64,000 bases of DNA, taken from the NCBI GenBank assembly GCA_965213855.1, contig CBDCAA010000011.1, positions 682,001 to 746,000 of the forward strand. The letters are read 5' to 3'. Below are positions 24,812 through 33,600 of this stretch, piece after piece. Made by a program: the position numbers and the translations under genes. The stretch's first letter is position 1. The number at the start of each line of letters is the position of its first letter. Under the pieces are notes generated by a model. It was not told where the DNA came from. It saw only the letters and a list, made by a program, of their open reading frames with translations, and did not search any database. This DNA comes from JBBROS01 sp965213855. GTDB taxonomy: Bacteria; Pseudomonadota; Alphaproteobacteria; Acetobacterales; Acetobacteraceae.

Positions 24812-25774
24812 TTACGGGCGGAGAAACTCAGCCAGCAGCGGGACGAGGCCGGGGGCAAGCGGCAAGGCGGGGTCGCGATAGGTCGCGATGTTGGCGGCGC
24901 GGTCGGCTGGCGCGGTCCGCAGGATGTGGTTCATGCCGTCGATCAGGGCCAGGCGCGCACCGGGCCGGGCCGCTGCAAGGATGCGGGCGTGGTTCGGATC
25001 GATCTGGATGTCGGTCGTACCCTGCACGACGAGGACCGGCACGGTCACGCGAGCGAGCGCCGCCGCCGGGTCGAGCGGCAGCCAGGACATGAGGTAGGGC
25101 TGGACGCTGGGGCGGAACAGCGTCGCCAGCGGCGCGGGGACGTCCTGGGCCGGCTCACCGGCGGCCAGACCGGTCAGGATGCGGTGCAGCGCCTGCCGCA
25201 GGTCGGGCGGCAGGCCACCTTCGGAGAACTGGCGCTCCATTAGCACGCCGGCCGGGGTCCCGGCGCCGGCCACCAGGATGATCCGGTCGGCCGCGGCGGG
25301 CGCGCACGCGAGCGTCACCGCCAGCGCGCCCTCGCTGTGGCCCAGCAGCGCGATGCTGGCCACCCGGGGCTCGGCGCGCAACACCGCGGCCCAGGCGACC
25401 GTGTCCTGCACGGCGTCGATGAAGCGCAGGTCCTGCTCCTGCAGCCCGGGCCAGCGGCTGGCGCCGATGCCTCGCTTGTCGGCCCGGACCGAGGCGATCC
25501 CGCGGTCGGCAAGGTCGTGCGCCAGGCGTTTGAGGCTGTCGTTCGGTAAACCGGGGATGTTGCCGTCGCGGTCCACCGGACCCGAGCCGGCGACGATGAC
25601 GACCGCCGGCACCGCCCCCCAGTCGTCGTCGGGCAGTGTGAACGTGCCGTGCAGGGTGCCGTTCCGCTCGGCCGTCCCGTCCCGCTCGGTCCATGCCATC
25701 GCGGGCGGCGCCGCCATCAGCACCGCCGCGAGGCACGCAGCGCTAAGGCTGCCCGCCGCCGCCCGCGGCGCCAT
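24812..25774 (-). CDS. Exported alpha/beta hydrolase
   Basis: A 320-residue serine hydrolase with a signal peptide (about residues 1-27, ending PPAMA). Seen: VVIVAGSGPVDRDGN (oxyanion region), the nucleophile elbow LLGHSEGAL, the acid in VQGTTDIQID and the histidine in DGMNHIL. It resembles YqiA/AB-hydrolase-2-like periplasmic esterases; the substrate is unknown. The ATG at 25774 lies inside the 3' end of the upstream SDR gene (32-bp overlap in another frame), so translation is probably coupled. Confidence 0.88.
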   Translation of the reverse strand: MAPRAAAGSLSAACLAAVLMAAPPAMAWTERDGTAERNGTLHGTFTLPDDDWGAVPAVVIVAGSGPVDRDGNIPGLPNDSLKRLAHDLADRGIASVRADKRGIGASRWPGLQEQDLRFIDAVQDTVAWAAVLRAEPRVASIALLGHSEGALAVTLACAPAAADRIILVAGAGTPAGVLMERQFSEGGLPPDLRQALHRILTGLAAGEPAQDVPAPLATLFRPSVQPYLMSWLPLDPAAALARVTVPVLVVQGTTDIQIDPNHARILAAARPGARLALIDGMNHILRTAPADRAANIATYRDPALPLAPGLVPLLAEFLRP

Positions 25775-26759
25775 AGACCTGTCCGGTGGCGAAGCTCGCC
25801 TGCGCGTCCGCGAGCTGCACGTAGATGCCGCACAGCTCCGCCGGCTGGCCGGCGCGGCCCATCGGGGTCTGCTTGCCGAACGTCTCGAGCTTGGCCATCG
25901 AGGCGCCGCCCGAGACCTGCAGCGGCGTCCAGATCGGCCCCGGTGCGACGCCATTCACGCGTATGCCCTTCTTCGCGAGTTGCTTGGACAGCGATTTCAC
26001 GAAGTTCATCGTCGCCGCCTTGGTCTGCGCGTAGTCGTACAGATCCGGCGTCGGGTCGTAGGCCTGTTCGGACGTGGTCGCGATGATCGTCGACCCAGGC
26101 GGCATGTGCGGCACGGCCGCCTTGATGATCCAGAACGGGGCGTAGATGTTCGTCTTCATCGTCCAATCGAACTGCTCGGTCGAGATGTCGAGGATCGAGT
26201 CGTGCGCCTGTTGCCGCCCGGCGTTGCTGACGAGGATGTCGAGCCCGCCGAGGCCCTTGACGGCCTGGTCGACCAGGCTGACGCAGAACGCCTCGTCGCG
26301 CAGGTCGCCCGGGATGGCGAGCGCCGTGCGGCCCTCGGCCTTGATCAGCTCGATGACTTCGCGCGCGTCCGGCTCCTCCGCCGGCAGGTAGTTGATGGCG
26401 ACGTCCGCGCCCTCGCGAGCGAAGGCGATCGCCGCGGCGCGGCCCATACCGGAATCACCCCCGGTGATCAGCGCCCGGCGGCCCGCGAGGCGCCCCGAGC
26501 CCTTGTAGCTGGTCTCCCCGTGGTCAGGACGCGGGTCCATCTGGCTGGCGAGGCCCGGCCAAGCCTGCGTCTGCTTGGCATAGGGCGGCCTCGGGTAACG
26601 CGTCTGCGGATCTTGCAGCGGCTGCGCCGGCGCGGGCGTGCTGGCCGCCGCGGCAGCCGGCGTGATCGCTCGCGCCGCGGCCGGTGCGACGATGCCGAGA
26701 GCGGCGATGCCCACGCCGATGGCGCGGCGCGGCAGGGAAGAGTTGTCGTTCTGGCTCAT
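25743..26759 (-). CDS. SDR-family oxidoreductase with Tat-like leader
   Basis: A 338-residue short-chain dehydrogenase of the YghA/YhdF-type (extended N-terminus YPRPPY...QTQAWPGL). Cofactor motif TGGDSGMGRA (about 108), NAG at ILVSNAGRQQ, and catalytic Ser plus YDYAQTKAA (YxxxK). An N-terminal stretch SLPRRAIGVGIAALGIVAPAAARA looks like a Tat signal peptide, so an unusual export of a folded NAD(P)-enzyme is possible. The second ATG (26759) has a clear ribosome site (AGGAGA, 5 bp) and is chosen over one 27 bp upstream. Confidence 0.9.
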   Translation of the reverse strand: MSQNDNSSLPRRAIGVGIAALGIVAPAAARAITPAAAAASTPAPAQPLQDPQTRYPRPPYAKQTQAWPGLASQMDPRPDHGETSYKGSGRLAGRRALITGGDSGMGRAAAIAFAREGADVAINYLPAEEPDAREVIELIKAEGRTALAIPGDLRDEAFCVSLVDQAVKGLGGLDILVSNAGRQQAHDSILDISTEQFDWTMKTNIYAPFWIIKAAVPHMPPGSTIIATTSEQAYDPTPDLYDYAQTKAATMNFVKSLSKQLAKKGIRVNGVAPGPIWTPLQVSGGASMAKLETFGKQTPMGRAGQPAELCGIYVQLADAQASFATGQVYGAAGGGGQP

Positions 26760-26843
26760 CGGGTTCTCCTGGACGTCATGCGTCAACGACGCGCCGGAGC
26801 GCGCGTTGCCTCACGAGGCGGAGATGCCAGAGTGGAGTGGCGT

Positions 26844-28523
26844 TCAGGCTGCGGCGTACCGCGCCTTCTTCTTGTAAGGCACTGGCGGCTTGACCCTGGC
26901 CGCCGGGGCGGCGGCCTCGATCTTGGGCTCATGCGGGCCGACATCACGGATCGCCACGCTGAAGTGGGCGACGGCCCCGGGCGCAATCTCGAACCGCGTG
27001 TCGGTATCGAACACGCGGATGCTGCCGATATCCGCCTTGGTCACGTCTCCGAGCCGGCAGATGAGCGGGATCAGCCACTTCGGGTCCGCGTTCTTGCGGC
27101 GGCCGACCGCGATGCGGAACCAGGCACCGCCATTATTGACGGTGTGGGTGGGGCGCTGCGCATGATCGCGTGTCGGGCTGCGGTCATAGACGGGCCGGGG
27201 TGCCGCAGCCGGGGCGGCGGTGAACGAGTCCTCCGGCGTCGGCAGCCGGCTCCGCAGCGTGCGCGCCAGGACGGCGGCGATCGCGTCAGGTCCGATCTGC
27301 TCCAGCAGGCGCTGGCCAAGCCGGGTGTCGGCCTCGGTCGCCGGGGATCGAAGGGCTGGCTCGGCCAGCAGCCGCTCCTCGTCACGCTCGGCGATCAGCT
27401 CCGGCGACGGCGGATCAGACCAGCCGGCATCGATGCCGGCGCTGCCGAACAGCTGGTCGGCCCGGCGGCGCTTGGCGAACGGGACGAGCACGACGGAGGT
27501 GCCCTTGCGCCCGGCCCGGCCAGTCCGGCCGCTACGGTGGAGCAAGGTTTCCTTGTTGGTGGGCAGGTCGGCGTGGATGACGAGGTCGAGGTCCGGCAAG
27601 TCCAGCCCGCGCGCGGCAACGTCGGTCGCGACGCAGACGGACGCGCGGCCATCGCGCAGCGCCTGCAGCGCGTGGGTGCGCTCGGCCTGGCTCAGTTCGC
27701 CGCTGAGTGCGACGGCCTGGAAACCGCGCATGCTCAGCCGCTCATGGAGGCGGCGCACGTTGTCGCGCGTGGCGCAGAAGACCAGGGCGGCCCGGGATTC
27801 GAAATATCGCAATACATTGACCGCCGCCCGCTCGATGTCGTGCGGCGCGACCAGCACGGCCCGGTATTCGATGTCGGCATGCGGCGTATCGCGGCGGACG
27901 GTGTCGATCCGCAGCCCATCCTGCTGGTAGCGGCGGGCAAGGGCGGCGATCTCCTTGGCGATCGTGGCGGAGAACAGCAGCGTGCGGCGGCCGGATGGCG
28001 TCGCGTCGAGGATGAACTCGAGGTCCTCGCGGAAGCCCAGGTCGAGCATCTCATCCGCCTCGTCCAGGATGACGGCGCGAAGGCTCGTCAGATCGAGCCG
28101 CCCGCGCTCCAGATGATCCCGCAGCCGGCCCGGCGTGCCCACCACGATGTGCACGCCCTGCGCGAGCGCACGGGCCTCGGCGCGCGCGTCCATGCCGCCG
28201 ACGCACGACGCGATGCGGGCGCCCGTCTCCGCATACAGCCAGGTGAGTTCGGCGCGAACCTGCATCGCGAGCTCGCGCGTGGGCGCGATGGCGAGTGCCA
28301 GCGGGGCGCCCGGCGGACCGAGCCGCTCGGCCCCCTCCAGCAATGTTGGCGCCATGGCAAGGCCGAAGGCGACCGTCTTGCCCGAGCCGGTCTGGGCAGA
28401 CACGAGCAAGTCGCGCCCGGCCGCCTCGGGCACCAGGACCGCGGATTGGACGTCGGTCGGTTCAAGGTAGTCGCGCGCAACGAGGGCGCGGGCGAGCGCT
28501 GGATTCAGGTCGGGGAAGGGCAT
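26844..28523 (-). CDS. DEAD-box RNA helicase with DbpA-type RNA-binding domain
   Basis: A 559-residue ATP-dependent RNA helicase. Motifs in order: Q-motif region, AQTGSGKT (I), PTRELA (Ia), TPGRLRDH (Ib), LDEADEML (II, DEAD), FSATI (III, SAT), VATDVAARGLDLP (V) and HRSGRTGRAG (VI). The C-terminal part (about residues 460-535) has GGAWFRIAVGRRKNADP...GSIRVFDTDTRFEI, the DbpA/CsdA RNA-binding fold. Roles in ribosome assembly or RNA turnover are expected. A basic tail (KKKARYAAA) ends the protein. The start MPFPDLNPALARAL at 28523 is chosen. Confidence 0.95.
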   Translation of the reverse strand: MPFPDLNPALARALVARDYLEPTDVQSAVLVPEAAGRDLLVSAQTGSGKTVAFGLAMAPTLLEGAERLGPPGAPLALAIAPTRELAMQVRAELTWLYAETGARIASCVGGMDARAEARALAQGVHIVVGTPGRLRDHLERGRLDLTSLRAVILDEADEMLDLGFREDLEFILDATPSGRRTLLFSATIAKEIAALARRYQQDGLRIDTVRRDTPHADIEYRAVLVAPHDIERAAVNVLRYFESRAALVFCATRDNVRRLHERLSMRGFQAVALSGELSQAERTHALQALRDGRASVCVATDVAARGLDLPDLDLVIHADLPTNKETLLHRSGRTGRAGRKGTSVVLVPFAKRRRADQLFGSAGIDAGWSDPPSPELIAERDEERLLAEPALRSPATEADTRLGQRLLEQIGPDAIAAVLARTLRSRLPTPEDSFTAAPAAAPRPVYDRSPTRDHAQRPTHTVNNGGAWFRIAVGRRKNADPKWLIPLICRLGDVTKADIGSIRVFDTDTRFEIAPGAVAHFSVAIRDVGPHEPKIEAAAPAARVKPPVPYKKKARYAAA

Positions 28524-28680
28524 TTGCGGGATATGGCGGCGCGCGCCGCGAAATGAAAGCGCCCGGTGCGCGGGGCTGGCCGGCATCCGGCAGGTGTGGC
28601 GCATGCGGGGGAGGCGTCCGGCCCGGAGTGATGCTAGAACGCCGCCCGGACTGCCGCGAACGAACAAGGAGAGCGCGACC

Positions 28681-29772
28681 GTGGAGCACAGCAACCTGGA
28701 GTTCGCCATCCACCCGCATCCACACCCGGTCCCGCCCGCGGATCGGGCGGCTTTGTTGGCCAACCCCGGGTTCGGCCGCACCTTCACCGATCACATGGTC
28801 ATGGTGCGGTACACCGAGGGGCAGGGCTGGCACGATGCCCGGGTCCAGGCGCGCGGCCCGATCGCGCTCGACCCGGCCGCCGCCGTGCTGCACTACGCGC
28901 AGGAGGTGTTCGAAGGCATGAAGGCCTACCGAACCGGCAATGGCGGCGCGGCCTTGTTCCGGCCCGATGCCAATGCGCGCCGGTTCCGCGACTCTGCCGA
29001 GCGGATGGCGATGGCGCCGGTGCCCGAGCCGATGTTCATCGAAGCCGTTCGCCAGCTTGTGGCGATCGACCGAGACTGGATCCCCGACGTGCACGGCGGC
29101 AGCCTCTATCTCCGCCCGTTCATGATTGCGAGCGAGACGTTCCTGGGCGTGAAGCCGTCGGCCGAATACCTGTTCATGGTGATCGCTTCGCCCGTGGGCG
29201 CGTATTTCAAGGGTGGGTCGGCCGGGGTGACCGTCTGGGTCTCGGACCAATACACGCGGGCGGCGCCGGGCGGCACGGGTGCCGCCAAGTGCGGCGGCAA
29301 CTACGCCGCCGGGCTGGTGGCGCAGGCCGAGGCGACGGCGCATGGCTGTGACCAGGTCGTGTTCCTCGACGCCGTCGAGCGGCGCTGGGTGGAGGAGCTC
29401 GGCGGCATGAACGTGTTCTTCGTCTTCGACGATGGAACGCTGTCGACGCCGCCGCTGGGCACCATCCTGCCGGGCATCACGCGTGACACGTTGATCCGCA
29501 TGGCCCGGGCGGACGGGCTTACTGTGCGCGAGGAGCCCTACGCGATCGACCAGTGGCGCGCGGATGCCGCCAGTGGCCGGCTGCGCGAATCGTTTGCTTG
29601 CGGCACGGCTGCGGTGGTCACGCCGATTGCCGTAGTGAAGGACCACGAGGGAGCGTTCACGATCGGCGACGGTGAAGCGGGCCATGTCACGACGAGCCTG
29701 CTATCGGCTCTGGTGGATCTCCAGCGCGGACGCTCGCCGGACCCGAACGGCTGGGTGCATCAGGTGTTCTAA
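28681..29772 (+). CDS. ilvE: Branched-chain amino acid aminotransferase
   Basis: A 363-residue class IV PLP aminotransferase of the eukaryote-like/long BCAT type, which interconverts Leu, Ile and Val with their keto acids. Seen: HYAQEVFEGMKAYR, LYLRPFMIASE, the PLP-lysine block GAAKCGGNYAAGL (about residue 203) and WVEELGGMNVFFV. A GTG at 28681 with an AAGGAGA ribosome site 8 bp upstream is chosen as start; the codons before it carry no family similarity. The short downstream gene is convergent, with a 4-bp gap. Confidence 0.95.
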   Translation: MEHSNLEFAIHPHPHPVPPADRAALLANPGFGRTFTDHMVMVRYTEGQGWHDARVQARGPIALDPAAAVLHYAQEVFEGMKAYRTGNGGAALFRPDANARRFRDSAERMAMAPVPEPMFIEAVRQLVAIDRDWIPDVHGGSLYLRPFMIASETFLGVKPSAEYLFMVIASPVGAYFKGGSAGVTVWVSDQYTRAAPGGTGAAKCGGNYAAGLVAQAEATAHGCDQVVFLDAVERRWVEELGGMNVFFVFDDGTLSTPPLGTILPGITRDTLIRMARADGLTVREEPYAIDQWRADAASGRLRESFACGTAAVVTPIAVVKDHEGAFTIGDGEAGHVTTSLLSALVDLQRGRSPDPNGWVHQVF

Positions 29773-29776
29773 GCCG

Positions 29777-30013
29777 CTACTCAAGCAGGCCCTTGCCGGG
29801 CGTCGGCGAGTTGGCGGCCGCTTCCATGTTGGCCTGGATCGCCCCTGCAGGGCGAATGCCCTCGCTGGTTCCCGAGAGCGGGTCATTGGGGCCGCCGATA
29901 CCGGTCGTGTTGCCACCGGTTTTCTGGTGCGCCTTCGTCGACTGGCGGTTCCAGATCAGGAAGGCAAGCACGCAAGCGAACGTTGCAAGCGATAGTGTGA
30001 GCACCCAATCCAT
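29777..30013 (-). CDS. Small single-pass membrane protein
   Basis: A 78-residue protein with one N-terminal membrane helix (MDWVLTLSLATFACVLAFLIW) and a hydrophilic Gly/Pro/Asn-rich tail. The ATG at 30013 is preferred over one two codons upstream because the ribosome site GGGAGG is 6 bp away from it but adjoins the other. No family is recognised. It ends 4 bp from the convergent ilvE stop. Confidence 0.65.
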   Translation of the reverse strand: MDWVLTLSLATFACVLAFLIWNRQSTKAHQKTGGNTTGIGGPNDPLSGTSEGIRPAGAIQANMEAAANSPTPGKGLLE

Positions 30014-30100
30014 GGCCATCCTCCCGCGATCGAGGACATAGCGCAGAGGCGGGGCCGCTCGTTTGCCGGGTAGGCCCGTGCTACCGCTGATGTGATGCGG

Positions 30101-31354
30101 TCAGACCCATTCGCCCGCGCGCATCACCGGTTCGCTGGACGCTCCGGACAGGCCGTCCACGTCGATCCCGCCGGAGCCGATCATCCAGTCGATATGGATC
30201 AAGCTGCTGTTCGCGCCGCGTGCGGCCAGGTCCGTGTCGCTGGCCGTGGTGCCACCTTCGAGGCAGGTGCGATAGGCCTGGCCCAGGGCGATGTGGCTTG
30301 CGGCATTCTCGTCGAACAGCGTGTTGTAGAACAGCAGCCCGCTGGCGCTGATCGGGGAGGAGTGCGGCACCAGCGCGACCTCGCCCAGGCGCCGGGCGCC
30401 GTCATCGGTGCCGAGCACCTTCTCGAGCACGTCCTGCCCGGTGCTCGCATGTGCCGCCGTGATGCGGCCCTGCTCGAACACGACCTCGATGTCTTGGATG
30501 AGGGTGCCCTGGTAGCTGAGCGGCTTGGTGCTGCGCACGCGGCCCTCGACGCGGGCGAGGTGGGGCGTGGTGAACACCTCCTCACTCGGGATGTTGGGGT
30601 TGCAGACCACGCCATTCTTGGCGGGCTCGGCGCCGCCAAGCCAAAGATGGCCGTCGGCCAAGCCGACGCGCAGGTCCGTGCCCGGACCGGTGAAGCGCAG
30701 CGCGTCGTAGCGCTTCGCGTTGAGCAGCGTCGTCCGGGCATGCAGGGCGGCATTATGCGCTGCCCAAGCGGCCACCGGATCCTCGGCGTCGATGCGCGAG
30801 GCGGCGAAGATCGCATCCCAAAGCTTCGTGACCGCGGCGGCCTCGTCCAACTCGGGGAACATCAGCGTGGCCCAACTCGGCGTCGCGTAGCATACGATCG
30901 ACCAGTTGATGGCGAAGTTCGTGATCAGCTCGAGCGCCGGCCGGTAAGCGACGGAGCGGGCGCGGTTGGCGCGGGCCACGCGGTCCGCGTCCTGCCCGGC
31001 GAGCAGGGCCGGGTTGTCGCCGCCGATGGCCAGGCGGGCGGCGCCGGCTCGATACGCATTCGCCATGCCCTCGAACAGCCAAGCGGGGGCATAATCGAAC
31101 GCGGCATCGCGCGCGTGCTCGAACCGGGCGAGCGTGGCCGCGTCGTCCGAGAGCAGCGCCGTCACATGGCTGGCGCCGGCCTTGTAGGCGTGTTCGGTGA
31201 TCCGGCGTACGAGCGGCACGGCCTGCAGCGGTGCGGTGAGCACGACCTCCTGACCCGGGTGCAAGCCGAGGCCGACATGGACCGCCACCTGCGCCAGTCG
31301 GTCGAGGCGTGTGTCGAACGCGGCAGGGGATGGGACGGATGTTAGGGCGTTCAT
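30101..31354 (-). CDS. M29-family aminopeptidase
   Basis: A 417-residue metallo-aminopeptidase of family M29 (AmpS/PepS/aminopeptidase T). The dinuclear metal ligands can be placed: NIPSEEVFT (Glu), LGEVALVPHSSPI (Glu and His), DENAASHIALG (His) and the late HxD in SLIHIDWMIGS. It is cytosolic and removes N-terminal residues from peptides. The ATG at 31354 (MNALTSV) is preferred over one 51 bp upstream. Full length for the family; nothing unusual. Confidence 0.92.
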   Translation of the reverse strand: MNALTSVPSPAAFDTRLDRLAQVAVHVGLGLHPGQEVVLTAPLQAVPLVRRITEHAYKAGASHVTALLSDDAATLARFEHARDAAFDYAPAWLFEGMANAYRAGAARLAIGGDNPALLAGQDADRVARANRARSVAYRPALELITNFAINWSIVCYATPSWATLMFPELDEAAAVTKLWDAIFAASRIDAEDPVAAWAAHNAALHARTTLLNAKRYDALRFTGPGTDLRVGLADGHLWLGGAEPAKNGVVCNPNIPSEEVFTTPHLARVEGRVRSTKPLSYQGTLIQDIEVVFEQGRITAAHASTGQDVLEKVLGTDDGARRLGEVALVPHSSPISASGLLFYNTLFDENAASHIALGQAYRTCLEGGTTASDTDLAARGANSSLIHIDWMIGSGGIDVDGLSGASSEPVMRAGEWV

Positions 31355-31628
31355 GTCGTGCGTCCTCGATTCATCCCAGGATAGGCCCCGAAACGGTCGT
31401 GACAACAGGCCATGGACGACATCATCGACGAAACCAGGATGACTGACCTCTACTTAGAATTTTGTTAACGTGGGTTCGATAGAGTGAGTTCGTGCAACTA
31501 GACTGATGCATGAATCGTAGTGGTGATGGTATCGAGTCGAAATAATGACCTCGCCTGGGTGGAACCGTCGCTTGACTGCCCAGCCCCGCCTGCCTTGTTC
31601 AACCATGCCGACCGAGAGGGAGCATCTG
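31355..31628. other. Intergenic region, partly AT-rich
   Basis: This 274-bp gap separates the divergent M29 peptidase gene and the 64-residue membrane protein gene. The part at about 31440-31550 is clearly AT-richer than its surroundings (tacttagaattttgttaac). It probably holds promoters in both directions, but I cannot place -35/-10 boxes with confidence. I see no coding sequence or RNA gene in it. Confidence 0.5.
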
Positions 31629-31823
31629 ATGAGCACACTCGACGTCTACAATGACAGCCGTCTCGACACCCACTCGGCCTATCCTGCCCATCCCGCTATC
31701 GAACCGGCCTTGCTGCAGGATTCCGGCGACGCCGCGCCGCCACTCCTTGGCATCGCGTTCGCTGTCGCGCTCAGCATCCCGCTCTGGATGATCATCGGCG
31801 CGGCGATCTGGCTGTTTCGGTAG
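31629..31823 (+). CDS. Small C-tail membrane protein
   Basis: A 64-residue protein: a hydrophilic N-terminal half (MSTLDVYNDSRLDTHSAYPA) and one C-terminal membrane helix (GIAFAVALSIPLWMIIGAAIWLF), like tail-anchored small proteins. A ribosome site (GAGAGGGAG) lies 7-14 bp before the ATG at 31629. No family is recognised. The long AT-rich leader suggests it is expressed on its own. Confidence 0.65.
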   Translation: MSTLDVYNDSRLDTHSAYPAHPAIEPALLQDSGDAAPPLLGIAFAVALSIPLWMIIGAAIWLFR

Positions 31824-31839
31824 ATCGCCGCGCGCTGGC

Positions 31840-32961
31840 TCACGCCGCAGTCTTGAAGCGGAATAACTGGGTTTGAGACGACCGCGGCTTGCCGGTGAAC
31901 TGCGCCATGTCCTGGATGTGCGATGCCGTCACGAACAGCGTGCCGTCCGCACCCTCGGCCATGCTGTCGGGCCAGCGTAGGCGCTGGTCCTGGACGACGA
32001 CGCGGAACGAGCCGTCAGCGGCGCGCATCTTGACACTGTTGTCCTCCGGGCTGGTCAGGAACAAGCGGTCGCGCCGGTCGATCCAGTAACCGTCGCTGAC
32101 GAACGTCTGGCAGACCCGCTCGACCCCGATCGCACGCTTGCCGGACCCGGGATCGCGCAGGCGCGACGTCGCCACCCGGTAGAGCGTGTCGCCGGTCAGC
32201 GCCTGCCAATAGAGCATCGACCCGTCACGGCTGAGCGCGATCCCGTCGGCGGCGAATTGCGGGCCGCGCCCGTCCGCCCGCTTCAAGGGTTGGCCGTCCG
32301 ACGTGACCTTGATCGACTTGTCGACCTGCGTGCTCGGGTCGCCATCCAGCACGCGACGGATGCGTCCGGTGGCAGTATCCAGCACCAGCAACGCGCCACG
32401 CACGCCGCTATCGGTCAAATAAGCGGTGCGCCCGTCCGGGCTGACGCGGATGTCGTTCAGGTAGCTGCCCTGCGGACAGGCAGCACGGTCGAATGGATAG
32501 ACGCGGACGACCCGGTTGGCCGCGAGGTCGATCTTGACCGCTTTGGGGCCGCCGTCGAGGTTGAACTCGTTGCCGGGCGCCGCCGGGTCGAGCACCCAGA
32601 GGAACCCCTGCGGATCGACCGTGACGCTCTGCACGCAGACGAAGTGGTCGGCGTTGGATAGCGGCTTGGCGTCGGTCCAGGCGTTCCACTCGGCGTCCGG
32701 ATAGGGCGTCAGCGTGCCATTCGCGCCGACCTCGGCCACCGAGATCGGCACGTCCTGCTCCCAGCGTGGAAAGTTGACGAAGATGCGTCCGTTCGGCGCG
32801 ACGGCGACACCCGTCACCTGCATGTCGAACGCCGCGACCTGCTCGAGCCCGACCGCATCGGCTGGCGCCGGAGTCGCCGTCTGCGCGATAGAGCGCTCGG
32901 TAAGGACGGCGCCGGCAAGCAGGCCGCAGACGGTGCGGCGACGCAGGAGAGGAGCGGTCAT
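31840..32961 (-). CDS. Exported major-royal-jelly/yellow-family protein
   Basis: A 373-residue beta-propeller protein of the MRJP/yellow family, related to gluconolactonase-like SMP-30 folds. It starts MTAPLLRRRTVCGLLAG, a leader with three arginines that may be Tat-type, cleaved near RSIAQT. Typical blocks are VAVAPNGRIFVNFPRW, VDPQGFLWVLDP, YLNDIRVSPDGRTAYLTDSG and FAADGIALSRDGSMLYW. It acts outside the cytoplasm; ligand or reaction unknown. The start at 32961 has AGGAGAGGAG just upstream. Confidence 0.88.
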   Translation of the reverse strand: MTAPLLRRRTVCGLLAGAVLTERSIAQTATPAPADAVGLEQVAAFDMQVTGVAVAPNGRIFVNFPRWEQDVPISVAEVGANGTLTPYPDAEWNAWTDAKPLSNADHFVCVQSVTVDPQGFLWVLDPAAPGNEFNLDGGPKAVKIDLAANRVVRVYPFDRAACPQGSYLNDIRVSPDGRTAYLTDSGVRGALLVLDTATGRIRRVLDGDPSTQVDKSIKVTSDGQPLKRADGRGPQFAADGIALSRDGSMLYWQALTGDTLYRVATSRLRDPGSGKRAIGVERVCQTFVSDGYWIDRRDRLFLTSPEDNSVKMRAADGSFRVVVQDQRLRWPDSMAEGADGTLFVTASHIQDMAQFTGKPRSSQTQLFRFKTAA

Positions 32962-33098
32962 TCGGCAGTTCCGGACGGTTCGCCGCTTCAGCGCCCTTCC
33001 GCAGGCGCGGTTCCCTGAATACGGAGGCAAAGATCGGAGTACGGCGGTGTGTCGTCGACGCTAGGTTCGCCTCGTCAGCCAACCCAGGGAGAACCGCC

Positions 33099-33575
33099 AT
33101 GTCGTTCAGGATCATCGGCCTCGAGGCCAGCCGTTTCGCGCCGCTGTTCGGCCTCTCCCCCGAGGCGCTTGCCCGGCACGGGGCCAGGCGAGTGGTCGCG
33201 GACTCGAAGCCCGGCTTCCCCGACCGGATCGAGCTGCGTGACGCCGAGCCCGGCGAGGCCATGCTGCTGCTGAACTACGTGCACCAACCGGCGGAGACGC
33301 CATACCGGGCCTCGCACGCCGTGTTCGTCCGCGAAGGCGCGGCAGAGACCTACGACCAGGTTGATGAGGTGCCACAGGTGCTGCGGATCCGCTTGCTGTC
33401 GGTCAGGGCGTTCGATAGGGCCGGCGAGATGCTCGATGCCGACGTGGTGGACGGCACGGTGCTGGAGGCGAGCGTCGAGCGCATGCTGGCAGACCCGCGC
33501 GTGGACTACCTGCACGCGCACTATGCCAAGCGCGGCTGCTACGCGGCCCGGATCGAGCGTGCGCGGACTGCGTAG
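33099..33575 (+). CDS. DUF1203 protein
   Basis: A 158-residue DUF1203 protein of unknown function. Family blocks: RRVVADSKPGFPDRIELRDA, GEAMLLLNYVHQP, TPYRASHAVFVREG and the C-terminal VDYLHAHYAKRGCYAARIER. No signal peptide or membrane helix. The ATG follows a GGGAGAA ribosome site. It is convergent with an SDR gene, 25 bp apart. The full domain is present. Confidence 0.92.
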   Translation: MSFRIIGLEASRFAPLFGLSPEALARHGARRVVADSKPGFPDRIELRDAEPGEAMLLLNYVHQPAETPYRASHAVFVREGAAETYDQVDEVPQVLRIRLLSVRAFDRAGEMLDADVVDGTVLEASVERMLADPRVDYLHAHYAKRGCYAARIERARTA

Positions 33576-33600
33576 CCCGGCCGAACAAAGGCCCGCTTGG

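Noticed and set aside
25179..28556. A 1,125-codon plus-strand open frame across the hydrolase, SDR and helicase genes
   Set aside because: Antisense shadow: Arg/Ala/His-rich with no recognisable domain, while the minus-strand genes are well supported.
31406..31628. tRNA or riboswitch in the AT-rich gap
   Set aside because: No cloverleaf or known riboswitch core could be recognised.
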